The notes beneath the pieces are model-generated. The model saw nothing but the letters and a program-made list of their open reading frames with translations, was not told where the DNA came from and did not search any database. DNA of 64,000 nucleotides from JASHSH01 sp036490215 (lineage in GTDB: Bacteria > Pseudomonadota > Alphaproteobacteria > Rhodospirillales > Magnetospirillaceae): the NCBI GenBank assembly GCA_036490215.1, contig DASXEH010000006.1, positions 1 to 64,000 on the forward strand. Direction: 5' to 3'. The position numbers and the translations under genes were made by a program. This document shows positions 56,453 to 64,000 of the stretch, piece after piece. The first letter of the stretch is position 1; every line of letters starts with the position of its first letter.

Positions 56453-57079
56453 TCACTTCCAATCGATCGGATGGGCCTTGTCGTCGGCCACGCGATCCTT
56501 GCCCCAGATCGTCTGGAGATAGGCGAGATCGGCCAGGATCACCGCTTGCAGCACGCCGCGACCGGTATCGATCTGCGGCTTGCCGTCCACCTCGGGCAGA
56601 TCGGCCACGGCTTGCGTCGTCACCACGGCCAGCGCCACCTTCTTGTCGGCGGCCAGCGCGTAGCAGTTCACGCTGATGATATCGTGCGCATCCATATGCA
56701 GCGCGTGCTGCTTGAAGATGAAACCGTTACTGCCGAACTTCGTACGGATATCGGCCAGTGTCGTGGCGCCGAAAGTGAGGCCCGGCACATCGGTGGCGGC
56801 GTAATTGGCGTCGCCGCCCCAATCGGATTCGATGAATATGATCTTGCCGGTTTTGGGTGCGGCGGTGACGGACGCGGTGGTGCCGCCGGCAATGGCCCAG
56901 CGATAGACGTCGTTGTCCTTCAGCTTGCCACTTTCGGTGGGCGGGTCGTGTTTGGCAATCGCCGCCTGCACATCCTGGCCGACACCGAACCCGTCGATTG
57001 ACTGAGCCCGCGCGGCGGTAGCGGCGAGGGTGAGCGCGAGCGCGAGCGCGAGCGCCGCAGCCAAAATCGCAATCGTCAT
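56453..57079 (-). CDS. Hypothetical secreted protein (about 208 aa)
   Basis: No family recognised. From the ATG at 57079 the protein begins with a hydrophobic run (AILAAALALALALTLAATAARA) ending in a signal-peptidase site ARA-QS. The mature part has DGFGVGQDVQAAIAKHD, YRWAIAGGTTASVTA, IFIESDWGG and DIRTKFGSNGFIF segments suggestive of a small alpha/beta periplasmic domain. The signal peptide lacks the usual positive n-region. An upstream in-frame ATG would add Arg-rich residues but reads through a REP-like palindrome. The start is therefore uncertain. Confidence 0.7.
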   Translation of the reverse strand: MTIAILAAALALALALTLAATAARAQSIDGFGVGQDVQAAIAKHDPPTESGKLKDNDVYRWAIAGGTTASVTAAPKTGKIIFIESDWGGDANYAATDVPGLTFGATTLADIRTKFGSNGFIFKQHALHMDAHDIISVNCYALAADKKVALAVVTTQAVADLPEVDGKPQIDTGRGVLQAVILADLAYLQTIWGKDRVADDKAHPIDWK

Positions 57080-57205
57080 TCCGGACAAGTGAGCGAAGCG
57101 AGCGCCGATCCGGAATCCAGGAGATATTTGCGCGTAGCGCCTTCCTTCGCGATTCATATGCTCGCTGCCGCTCGCCGCTGGACCCCGGATCAAGTCCGGG
57201 GTGAC
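57078..57205. repeat. REP-like palindromes between secreted-protein and CaiB genes
   Basis: ATTCCGGA (57078-57085) and TCCGGAAT (57109-57116) form an inverted repeat that overlaps the start codon of the leftward gene. About 60 bases on, ACCCCGGA and TCCGGGGT form a second hairpin around 57182-57204. The units resemble the REP pair at 52597-52686 in their CCCCGG core. Confidence 0.65.
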
Positions 57206-57225
57206 GACCTTTTCGGCTAGACCCA

Positions 57226-58398
57226 TCACCCCAGCCCCAGTTCCTTCAGAATCGCGGCGCGGTTGCCATCGAGCGATGGCGCCGGTGCGCGGGTCGAGGG
57301 ATCGGCGAAGCCCGAGAGCTTGATCGGGTTGCCGGCCATCTTCAGCGCGGTGCCATCGGCCTCGGTGGCGGTGACGATCATATTGCGCGCGACGATCTGG
57401 CGGTGGGTCACCGCTTCTTCGACGTTGTTGATCGGCGCGCAAGGCACGCCAGTCGCATCGATGCGCGTCAACCAGGCGGGCGCATCGTCTGACGCCAACA
57501 ACGCCTCGATCTCGACCTTGAGCGCACCGACATTCTCGGTGCGTTTGGGATTGGTGAGGAAGCGCGGATCGTCAGCCAGCGCCGGCTTGCCCAATGCCCC
57601 AGCCAATTTACGGAACAGCCCGTCATTGCCGGCGGCGATGATGATATGGCCATGCTTGGTGGCGAAGGCCTCGAACGGCGTGATCGAGGGATGGCGTGCG
57701 CCCATCGGCCCGGGAACCTCGCCCGAGGCGAAATAACGCGCGATGGCATTCTCGAGAATCGCCACCTGGCAATCGAGCATGCTGACATCGACCTTGGTGC
57801 CCTGCCCCGTGCTTGTGCGGTTATAGAGCGCGGCGTTGACGCCGATGGTGGCGAACAGCGCCGCGGTGATATCGCCGATCGAGGTGCCGACACGCGTCGG
57901 CGGCGAACCGGGATGGCCGGTCAGGCTCATCACGCCGCCCATGCCCTGCACCACCATGTCATAGGCGGCGCGTTTCGAGTCGGGGCCGGTATGGCCGAAG
58001 CCCGAAGCGGCGGCATAGATCAGCCGCGGGTATTTGGCATGCAGCCTATCCCAGCCATAGCCCAGCTTCTCCATCGTGCCGGGGCGATAGTTCTCGACCA
58101 GGATGTCGGCGCGGGCCAACAGCGCCTCGAAGATCGTGCGGTCGGCCTCGGATTTGAGATCGAGCGCGATGCTTTCCTTGGCGCGATTGACCGAGCTGAA
58201 ATAGGCCGACTTGCCGTTGACGAAGGGGCCATATTGCCGCGCGTCGTCGCCCTCGGGCTGCTCGACCTTGATCACCCGCGCGCCCAAATCCGCCAGCATC
58301 ATCGAACAAAACGGCCCAGCCAGAATGCGCGACAGGTCGAGCACCAATAAGCCTGTTAGCGGGCCGCCAGAAGAACCGGTTGTATTTGTGTTCGCCAT
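57226..58398 (-). CDS. CaiB/BaiF family CoA-transferase
   Basis: Class III CoA-transferase of 390 residues, moving CoA between organic acids. Family landmarks are LVLDLSRILAGPFCSMMLADLGARVIKVE at the N-terminus, then SVNRAKESIALDLK, DILVENYRPGTMEKLGYGWD, YAAASGFGHTGP and VDVSMLDCQVA. The catalytic Asp expected near residue 170 is plausibly within this region. Acceptor and donor (formyl, carnitinyl, succinyl, mesaconyl or others) cannot be told. Two glutathione S-transferase genes follow to the right but on the opposite strand. Confidence 0.93.
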   Translation of the reverse strand: MANTNTTGSSGGPLTGLLVLDLSRILAGPFCSMMLADLGARVIKVEQPEGDDARQYGPFVNGKSAYFSSVNRAKESIALDLKSEADRTIFEALLARADILVENYRPGTMEKLGYGWDRLHAKYPRLIYAAASGFGHTGPDSKRAAYDMVVQGMGGVMSLTGHPGSPPTRVGTSIGDITAALFATIGVNAALYNRTSTGQGTKVDVSMLDCQVAILENAIARYFASGEVPGPMGARHPSITPFEAFATKHGHIIIAAGNDGLFRKLAGALGKPALADDPRFLTNPKRTENVGALKVEIEALLASDDAPAWLTRIDATGVPCAPINNVEEAVTHRQIVARNMIVTATEADGTALKMAGNPIKLSGFADPSTRAPAPSLDGNRAAILKELGLG

Positions 58399-58728
58399 TT
58401 CGTCCTTCTCAAAAAATCCTCATGGTGAGGTGCTTGCGCGAGCAAGCCTCGAACCATGGGCCATCTCCCGGTGCTATTACCCATCCTTCGAGGGCTGCTA
58501 CGCAGCCACCTCAGGATGAGGACATTGAGTAACTGGCCGTCCCCTTTATGCAACGAATCCGGGGCGCGACAAAGGCCCTAACGCTGTTACGGTTTTCGGC
58601 AGTGCAGCAGGGTAATCGCAGCATTACCGGGTTCCGTTTTCCGCGCGTGACCCTGCCATAAAGCAGGCTTACGATGCCCTTTCCAGCCCGGCATCGCCGC
58701 CCCACGAAGAATCGCATCGGGAGTTGAT
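58399..58728. repeat. Intergenic region with two REP-like units (A then B)
   Basis: No gene is seen in this 330-base gap between divergent genes. Unit A (58417-58460) starts TCCTCATGGTGAGG, has a GCTTGCGCGAGCAAGC palindrome and ends CTCGAACCATGGG. Unit B (58480-58522) starts CCCATCCTTCGAGG, has GGCTGCTACGCAGCC and ends CCTCAGGATGAGGA. The same two units recur in reverse order at 59466-59625. The region from 58530 to 58728 should hold the promoter of the GST gene. Confidence 0.75.
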
Positions 58729-59448
58729 ATGATCGACCTGCATTTCTGGCCGACGCCCAATGGCCACAAGATCACCATGTTCCTTGAGGAAACCGGCACT
58801 CCCTATCAGATCATGCCGGTGAATATCGGCGCGGGTGACCAGTTCAAACCCGACTTCCTGACGATCGCGCCCAACAACCGCATGCCGGCGATCGTCGATC
58901 ATGAGCCCGCCGACAAGGGCGCGCCGCTCTCGGTGTTCGAGTCGGGCGCGATCCTGCAATACCTGGGCGACAAGACCGGCAAGTTCTATCCCAAGGATGT
59001 GCGCGCCCGCGTGGCGATCAACCAGTGGCTGTTCTGGCAGATGGGCGGGCTGGGGCCGATGTCGGGGCAGAACACGCACTTCCTGCGCTACGCGCCCGAG
59101 AAGCTGCCCTATGCGATGACGCGCTATACGAAGGAAGTGAATCGCCTTTACGGCGTGATGGACCGGCGGCTAACGGGCAATGCCTTCCTGGGCGGCGCCG
59201 AGTATTCGATCGCCGATATGGCCTGCTATCCCTGGGTGGTGCCGTGGGAGATGCAGGAACAGAAGATGAGCGACTTCCCGCATCTCAAGCGCTGGCTCGA
59301 CGCCATCGCCGCGCGGCCGGCCACTGTGCGCGCCTATGAGAAGGGCAACGCCGTGCGCAAGGAACCCGCCGGCATCAACACCGAGGAGCAGCGCCGCATC
59401 CTGTTCGGCCAGACCGCCGACAGCGTGCGCAAGGCCAGCGGCAGCTGA
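58729..59448 (+). CDS. Glutathione S-transferase family protein (YfcG/Ure2-like)
   Basis: 239 residues: an N-terminal thioredoxin-like domain and a helical C-terminal domain. The N-terminus (FWPTPNGHKITMFLEETG) has the Asn/Thr pair that binds glutathione in YfcG/YghU-type enzymes instead of a Tyr. The glutathione gamma-glutamyl site is IVDHEP...SVFESGAILQYL. The C-terminal half has WLFWQMGGLGPMSGQ and the N-capping box FLGGAEYSIADMACYPW. Members act as disulfide-bond reductases or peroxidases. Cytoplasmic. A second, unrelated-type GST gene lies 195 bases downstream. Confidence 0.92.
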   Translation: MIDLHFWPTPNGHKITMFLEETGTPYQIMPVNIGAGDQFKPDFLTIAPNNRMPAIVDHEPADKGAPLSVFESGAILQYLGDKTGKFYPKDVRARVAINQWLFWQMGGLGPMSGQNTHFLRYAPEKLPYAMTRYTKEVNRLYGVMDRRLTGNAFLGGAEYSIADMACYPWVVPWEMQEQKMSDFPHLKRWLDAIAARPATVRAYEKGNAVRKEPAGINTEEQRRILFGQTADSVRKASGS

Positions 59449-59465
59449 GCGATGGTGGAAAACGG

Positions 59466-59625
59466 CCCATCCTTCGAGGCGCGCTCACGCGCGCACCTCA
59501 GGATGAGGTGGAAAATCCTCATGGTGTCGGCGCCTGTCTGATGTCCACTGGACATCAGACCCGAACGCTCCAGTGGAGCGTTCGGACGGCAGCCGAGCTC
59601 GCGTAAGCGAGCCTCGAACCATGGG
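59466..59625. repeat. REP-like units B and A, with unit A interrupted by nested palindromes
   Basis: Unit B (59466-59509) matches that at 58480. Unit A begins TCCTCATGGTG at 59516 and ends CTCGAACCATGGG at 59625. It is split by about 75 bases carrying two further palindromes: GTCTGATGTCC/GGACATCAGAC around 59537-59561 and CCGAACGCTCCA/TGGAGCGTTCGG around 59561-59585. This looks like one small mobile palindrome inserted into another. Confidence 0.75.
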
Positions 59626-59643
59626 CCCAACGAAGGACGACCT

Positions 59644-60339
59644 GTGACGATCACACTATGGGACCTCTGCGGGGCTGAGACGGATCGTCGTTTCAGCCCC
59701 TATTGCTGGCGCACCAAACTGGCGCTGCATCACAAGGGCCTCGCTTACACCACCATTCCCTGGCGGATGATCGACAAGCACGTGATCGGCTTCTCCGGTC
59801 AGGGCAAGGTTCCGGTGATCAAGGACGGCGAAACCATTGTCACCGATTCCTGGGACATCGCCAATTATCTTGAAGATACCTATCCCGACCGGCCGTCGCT
59901 GTTCGCCGGCCCAGGCGGACGCGGCACCGGGCGTTTCGTGGCGGACTGGGCCGAACTCGCTTTGCTCGCCGGCATCTTCCCGATGATCGCCGTCGATCTC
60001 CACAGCCAGATGGACGCCGAGACCCAGATCTACTTCCGCAAAACGCGCGAGAAATTCCTCGGCCGCACGCTGGAAGCCGCTCAAGCTGAACGCGAGACGC
60101 TGATGGAACAATTCCGCCGCGGGTTGATTCCGCTCCGGCGCATGCTGAAGTTCCAGAACTTCATCTCGGGCGAAACGCCGGCCTGGCACGATTACGCGGC
60201 CTTCAGCGTCTTCCAATGGGCGCGCTGCACCAGCCCGCTGCGCCTTCTCGCCGAAGACGACCCCGTCTATGCCTGGCGCGAACACATGCTCGACCTTTAT
60301 GACGGCCTGGCGCGTCAGGCGATGGGGTATGCGGTCTGA
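59644..60339 (+). CDS. Glutathione S-transferase family protein
   Basis: 231 residues. The N-terminal domain reads RRFSPYCWRTKLALHHKGLAY, the Ser-Pro-(Tyr)-Cys arrangement of omega/zeta-like GSTs. The usual GKVPVIKDGETIVTDSWDIANYLEDTYPD forms the glutathione site (cis-Pro, Asp-Ser). The C-terminal domain is helical and ends in a conserved-type ISGETPAWHDYAAFSVFQW segment. It starts with GTG at 59644 behind an AAGGA site. Its stop is immediately followed by the ATG of the arylamine N-acetyltransferase gene, so the two form an operon. Detoxification of electrophiles is the likely theme. Confidence 0.9.
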   Translation: MTITLWDLCGAETDRRFSPYCWRTKLALHHKGLAYTTIPWRMIDKHVIGFSGQGKVPVIKDGETIVTDSWDIANYLEDTYPDRPSLFAGPGGRGTGRFVADWAELALLAGIFPMIAVDLHSQMDAETQIYFRKTREKFLGRTLEAAQAERETLMEQFRRGLIPLRRMLKFQNFISGETPAWHDYAAFSVFQWARCTSPLRLLAEDDPVYAWREHMLDLYDGLARQAMGYAV

Positions 60340-61161
60340 ATGACGAGCGGTTTCCGCCTCGATCGCTATCTCGCCCGGATCGGCATCACCCGGCCGGTGG
60401 CACCCGATCTCGCGACGCTGACCGATCTCCATGCCGCCCATGTGCGCGCGATTCCCTTCGAAGGCCTCGATCCGTTCCTGCGTCGGCCCGTGCCGCTCGA
60501 TCTCGATGCGCTACAGGCGAAGCTGGTCGATAGCCGGCGCGGCGGGTATTGCGTCGAGCAGAACCTGCTGCTCAAGTCTGCCCTCGAAGCGATCGGCTTC
60601 CAGGTCACGGGATTGGGTGGCCGCGTGCGGTGGAACGCGCGGCCGAAGAGTCCGCCCGGGCCGCGGACTCATATGCTGCTGAAGGTCGATCTGCCCGAAG
60701 GCCCCCATCTTGCCGATGTCGGCCTCGGCGCCTGTGTGCAAGACGCGCCGCTGCGATTGGAGACCGAGGTCGAGCAGCGCACCGCCATGAGCCTCTATCG
60801 GCTGAACGAGGCCGATGGGCTCTATACGCTCAGCATCAATCGGCCCAAAGGCTGGCGCACCGCCTATGTCTTCGACCTTCAGCCGCAGCTGGCCTCCGAC
60901 TACGAGGTCAGCAATTGGTATACGGCGACGCACCCCACGAGCCATTTTGTGACAACGCTGATCGTCGAACGGCTGCGCGAGGACAAGCGTTATAAGCTGA
61001 TCGGCCGCCACTTTATCGTCGAAGCACGCGACGGCGTGATCGTCGAAGAGCGGACGCTCGAAAGCGCCGAAGCGCTCGGCGGCGTGCTCGATGAGGTCTT
61101 CGGCATCGTTCCGCCGGTGCCGATCGAAGACTTGTTCGCGCGGCTCAACAGCGCGACGTGA
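60340..61161 (+). CDS. Arylamine N-acetyltransferase
   Basis: Transfers acetyl from acetyl-CoA to arylamines and hydrazines by a Cys-His-Asp triad; cytoplasmic, 273 residues, normal length. The triad is visible as Cys71 in RRGGYCVEQN, His111 in RTHMLLKV and Asp126 in LADVGLG. The N-terminal helical part (YLARIGI, then FEGLDPFLRR) is typical. It begins at the base after the GST stop. It lies 19 bases before gluconokinase, but function suggests pairing with the GST. Confidence 0.95.
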   Translation: MTSGFRLDRYLARIGITRPVAPDLATLTDLHAAHVRAIPFEGLDPFLRRPVPLDLDALQAKLVDSRRGGYCVEQNLLLKSALEAIGFQVTGLGGRVRWNARPKSPPGPRTHMLLKVDLPEGPHLADVGLGACVQDAPLRLETEVEQRTAMSLYRLNEADGLYTLSINRPKGWRTAYVFDLQPQLASDYEVSNWYTATHPTSHFVTTLIVERLREDKRYKLIGRHFIVEARDGVIVEERTLESAEALGGVLDEVFGIVPPVPIEDLFARLNSAT

Positions 61162-61180
61162 AAGAACGAGGAGGACGAGG

Positions 61181-61681
61181 ATGATCGCCATCGTCATGGG
61201 CGTGTCGGGCTGCGGCAAGACCACGGTCGCCAAGAAAATCGCCGAGGCGTTCGACTGTCAGTTCCAGGAAGGCGATGCGCTGCATCCCGAGGCCAATGTC
61301 GCCAAGATGCGCGCCGGGACGCCGCTGACCGATGACGACCGCTGGCCCTGGCTCGAGAAGATCGCCGCGGTGATCGATGGCTGGCGCGCGCAAGGCCAAT
61401 CGGGCGTGCTGACCTGCTCGGCGCTGAAGCGTGCCTATCGCGACGTGATCATCGGCGCGCGGCGCGACGTGCGTATCGTCTATCTCAAAGGCTCGAAGGA
61501 GCTGATCGCCCAGCGCGTGGCCGCGCGCCATCACGACTATATGCCCGCCTCGCTGCTCGACAGCCAGTTCGCGACGCTGCAGGAACCCACGGCCGACGAA
61601 AATCCCGTCATCGTCGATATCAGCGGCACGAAGGAAGAGACGGCGGCGCAGGCGATTGAGCAGCTGCGGCGGCAAGGTTAG
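61181..61681 (+). CDS. Gluconokinase
   Basis: Phosphorylates gluconate to 6-phosphogluconate with ATP; cytoplasmic, 166 residues. The P-loop GVSGCGKTT is at residues 7-15. EGDALHPEANVAKMRAGTPLTDDDRWPWL is the gluconate kinase signature, followed by CSALKRAYRD and VYLKGSKELIAQRVAARHHDYMPASLLDSQF. The start has a very strong GAGGAGGACGAGG leader. It is the last gene of the GST/NAT/gluconokinase series, with a 19-base gap to the N-acetyltransferase gene. No gluconate transporter is nearby. Confidence 0.96.
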   Translation: MIAIVMGVSGCGKTTVAKKIAEAFDCQFQEGDALHPEANVAKMRAGTPLTDDDRWPWLEKIAAVIDGWRAQGQSGVLTCSALKRAYRDVIIGARRDVRIVYLKGSKELIAQRVAARHHDYMPASLLDSQFATLQEPTADENPVIVDISGTKEETAAQAIEQLRRQG

Positions 61682-61700
61682 TTTGCCGCTCCTCAGGAGT

Positions 61701-62183
61701 TCAGTTCTTAGGGGCCTTTTTGGCTTTTGGCGCAACATTGGCGGCGACCGTAGCGTTATTGGCGCTGATGATGCCATCGATCAGACCGAACACCTTGGGC
61801 GCCATGACTTCGGCGACGTGCGCCCAGTCGCCGCCGGCACCATCGCCCCTACCGGCCAGAGCCGGAGGCGCCGCAGGTACCGAAGCGGCGGATAACGGCG
61901 CCAGCGCAGGCGCCGAAGCAGCGGGCGATGACACAAGCGCAGGCGCACCACCCGGGCGCGACACGCTCATCAGCTGATCTCGAAGCTTCTTGAGATCTTC
62001 GGTTGACGCTGTCAGGCGATCATTGGCCAGAGCCAACCGCTCATTCAGCGCTCCGATGTGCAAGGCATACGCCCAATCGACAAACTTCCAGATAACGGCC
62101 GTCAGCGCGATCGCGCCACCAAGCGTGACGACCGGCGCCTGAAGAATGACGTTGATTTCCTGTGCAAGAGAGCTATCGGCCAT
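61701..62183 (-). CDS. Hypothetical membrane-anchored protein (160 aa)
   Basis: No recognised family. One N-terminal membrane helix (about residues 18-40, VVTLGGAIALTAVIWKFVDW) is followed by a predicted coiled coil (ALNERLALANDRLTASTEDLKKLRDQL). Then comes a long Ala/Pro/Ser-rich flexible linker, and a C-terminal segment HVAEVMAPKVFGLIDGIISAN before a Lys/Ala-rich tail. The layout of anchor, coiled coil and linker resembles scaffold proteins, but no function can be claimed. It is convergent with gluconokinase. Confidence 0.7.
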   Translation of the reverse strand: MADSSLAQEINVILQAPVVTLGGAIALTAVIWKFVDWAYALHIGALNERLALANDRLTASTEDLKKLRDQLMSVSRPGGAPALVSSPAASAPALAPLSAASVPAAPPALAGRGDGAGGDWAHVAEVMAPKVFGLIDGIISANNATVAANVAPKAKKAPKN

Positions 62184-62278
62184 CGGTTTCCCTCCACCAT
62201 TGGCGGCGATACGCTATAGGCGCCAAACGTACGGGAACTCTACTTTCATAATATAGAATATAATATCTGCTTCCGTGA

Positions 62279-64000
62279 CTATACTTTTACCCGTTTACGA
62301 TCCAGCGCCGCGCGGACCTGGCGGGCGAGGTCTTCATTGGTGAAGGGCTTCTGCAGAACGCTGTCGCCGGCGAAACGGCCATCGGTGCCCAGGGACGTCG
62401 AGCCGCTATAGCCGGTCATGAAAACGATCGCCAGGTCGGGGCGCAGGCCGAGCGCCGTCTCGACGAGTTGCGGGCCGCTGACACCGCCGGCCAGCACCAC
62501 ATCGCAGAGCAGCAGCGCCGTCTCGGGATGCTCGCGCAGCAAACGAAAGCCATCGACAGCATCGGGCGAAGCATAGGTGCGATAGCCGAGCCGGTCGAGC
62601 TGCACCTGCGTGATATCACGCAGCTCATCGTTGTCTTCGATCACCAGAATCGTTTCATGCCCACGCTCACGGGCGGCGAGGACCGTTGGGTCGGCCGCTA
62701 GGTCCGAGTCCTCGACCATCGTGCCCGCGTCCTGCGCGCGCGGCAGATAGAGCCGCACCGTCGTGCCCCGGCCGACTTCGCTGTACAACGTCACATGGCC
62801 GCCCGACTGCTTGGCGAAGCCATAGACCATGCTGAGCCCCAGCCCGCTGCCTTGCCCCACGTCCTTGGTTGTGAAGAACGGTTCGAAGGCGCGGTCCAAT
62901 GTTTCCGCCGTCATGCCGAAACCGTTGTCGGACACCGAGAGCAGCACGTAGTCGCCTGCCGCCACGTCGGGATGGCGCGTGGCGTAGTCTTCATCCAGCT
63001 GGGCATTGCGGGTTTCGATCATCAGCCGGCCGCCTTCGGGCATCGCGTCGCGCGCATTGACGGCAAGATTGAGCAGCGCGGTCTGCACCTGGCCCGGATC
63101 GGCACGGCTGGGCCACAGCCCGTTCGCCATCGTCAGCCCGATCTCGATCGTCTCACCCAGCATGCGGCGCAGCAGCTCGGTCATGTCGGCAACGACCGAA
63201 TTGAGCTCGACGCTTTCCGGCCTGAGCGTCTGTAAGCGCGAGAACGCGAGCAGGCTGCGCGTCAGCGAGGCGCCGCGCTCAGCCGCGCGGATGCAGATCT
63301 GCGTCCATTCGCGCAAAGCCGGCCGATCGGCCAGATCTTCTTCCAGCAGCCGCAGACGGCCAAGGACCACGGCGAGAAGATTGTTGAAGTCGTGGGCGAC
63401 GCCGCCGGTCAACTGGCCGACCGCTTCCATCTTTTGCGCCTGCGCCAATTGGCGTTCGAGCTGCAGGCGCCGTTCTTCCGATTGCTTGATATCGGTGATA
63501 TCGAGCAGCGTGAAGAGCAGCGCCGTGGCGCGGCCGCTGGCGTCGTGAATCTTCGCCGCACCACGCCGCAGCCAGCGGACGGCACCATCCTGGCTGTGGA
63601 CGCGGAATTCGACCGGCTCGATCGGCCCTTCCGATGCTTCGAGTTCGGCCATGGGGCGAATCTTGTGCTGGTCTTCGGGAATGACCGCCTGCTGGATCAG
63701 CGAGGCCGCAACCGACTGCTGGTCCGAATTCAGCCCCAGGAGCCGCGCATACTCGTCGGAACGATGATGCCGCCGGCCGATCAGGTCATATTCGGCGCTG
63801 CCCGTGCGGCCGACCACCTGGGCCAGGGCAAGATGGGCCTCGCTACGGCGCAGTTTGTCTTCGGCGCGCTTGAACTCGGTGACGTCGACCACGGTGATAG
63901 CCAGATGCGTGACGACGCCTTCGGTATTCGTGACCTGGGCCGCGTGGCGATAGAGCCAATGAATTTCGCCATTGGGATGCACGACGCGCAGGGTGATCGG
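62279..64000 (-). CDS. Hybrid sensor histidine kinase with PAS domains and C-terminal receiver (partial)
   Basis: The 573 visible codons are the C-terminal part; the frame is open at the right window edge. Order: end of a first PAS/PAC unit (RVVHPNGEIHWLYRHAAQV), a second PAS/PAC unit (VEFRVHSQDGAVRWLRRGA), a short coiled coil and an atypical phosphoacceptor helix GGVAHDFNNLLAVVLGRL (His at GGxAHDFNN). The ATPase domain follows with NARDAMPEGG, DNGFGM and GQGSGLGLSMVYGFAKQSGG, then a receiver domain with LLLCDVVLAGG (phosphorylatable Asp) and Lys near VLQKPFTNEDL. The HDFNN subclass often pairs with a separate DNA-binding regulator or relays phosphate through its receiver. No transmembrane segment is visible in this part; the input signal is unknown. 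Confidence 0.93.
   Translation of the reverse strand, partial: PITLRVVHPNGEIHWLYRHAAQVTNTEGVVTHLAITVVDVTEFKRAEDKLRRSEAHLALAQVVGRTGSAEYDLIGRRHHRSDEYARLLGLNSDQQSVAASLIQQAVIPEDQHKIRPMAELEASEGPIEPVEFRVHSQDGAVRWLRRGAAKIHDASGRATALLFTLLDITDIKQSEERRLQLERQLAQAQKMEAVGQLTGGVAHDFNNLLAVVLGRLRLLEEDLADRPALREWTQICIRAAERGASLTRSLLAFSRLQTLRPESVELNSVVADMTELLRRMLGETIEIGLTMANGLWPSRADPGQVQTALLNLAVNARDAMPEGGRLMIETRNAQLDEDYATRHPDVAAGDYVLLSVSDNGFGMTAETLDRAFEPFFTTKDVGQGSGLGLSMVYGFAKQSGGHVTLYSEVGRGTTVRLYLPRAQDAGTMVEDSDLAADPTVLAARERGHETILVIEDNDELRDITQVQLDRLGYRTYASPDAVDGFRLLREHPETALLLCDVVLAGGVSGPQLVETALGLRPDLAIVFMTGYSGSTSLGTDGRFAGDSVLQKPFTNEDLARQVRAALDRKRVKV

Overview
The window is about 64 kb of GC-rich DNA with dense, mostly short-spaced genes on both strands. 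Gene content suggests an alphaproteobacterium, perhaps Rhodospirillales-like. The pointers are a PrtD/HlyD type I exporter with FkbM methyltransferases and TPR-glycosyltransferases, an AatA-type aminotransferase, CaiB, D-aminoacylase, and REP-like intergenic palindromes. The taxonomic placement is inference. No rRNA, tRNA, CRISPR array, transposase or phage gene was seen.

Layout. (1) 1-5728: start of uvrB, a small unknown gene, a FlK-like thioesterase, aspartate aminotransferase, a ROK sugar kinase overlapping a phosphomannomutase/phosphoglucomutase, and an HExxH protein. (2) 5803-13286: a sugar/amide catabolic cluster (M42 peptidase, FGGY kinase, DeoR regulator, SDR, amidase, D-aminoacylase) around a divergent control region with a long inverted repeat. 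(3) 13356-45109: the centrepiece, a locus of about 32 kb. It encodes three FkbM-like methyltransferases, a 2636-residue protein with four TPR-glycosyltransferase modules plus a fifth glycosyltransferase domain, a NodT/TolC-like lipoprotein, a radical SAM-TPR-SPINDLY fusion, two single-module TPR-glycosyltransferases, a HlyD adaptor, a PrtD-like ABC exporter, and a 3337-residue protein built of 71 RTX-like repeats. I read it as a self-contained type I secretion system with its own modification machinery. The giant Thr/Ser-rich repeat protein is the likely cargo, and glycosylation and O-methylation are the likely modifications. (4) 45653-49556: a translationally coupled trio (GMC oxidoreductase, formate-THF ligase, 5-formyl-THF cyclo-ligase) behind a hairpin-rich leader. 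(5) 49566-53842: PagL lipid A deacylase, a MetE-like protein, a 2-keto-4-pentenoate hydratase family protein and small unknown genes. (6) 53843-54417: a gene-free stretch with a perfect parS consensus site, an AT-rich inverted repeat and six regularly spaced iteron-like repeats. (7) 54418-64000: small secreted or membrane proteins, rpiA, CaiB, two GSTs, arylamine N-acetyltransferase, gluconokinase and a hybrid histidine kinase cut by the window edge. Complex palindromic repeats fill many gaps in this part.

How the main locus would work (inference). The ABC protein, HlyD adaptor and NodT-like lipoprotein would form the envelope-spanning channel. The repeat protein ends in a C-terminal domain of the kind seen on type I substrates. 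Eight glycosyltransferase domains (six GT9-like, one SPINDLY/GT41-like, one GT4-like) and three methyltransferases would decorate it, or another surface polymer, before or during export. The closest known logic is S-layer or RTX-adhesin export. The four-fold catalytic array and the radical SAM fusion are not arrangements I recognise from a characterised system.
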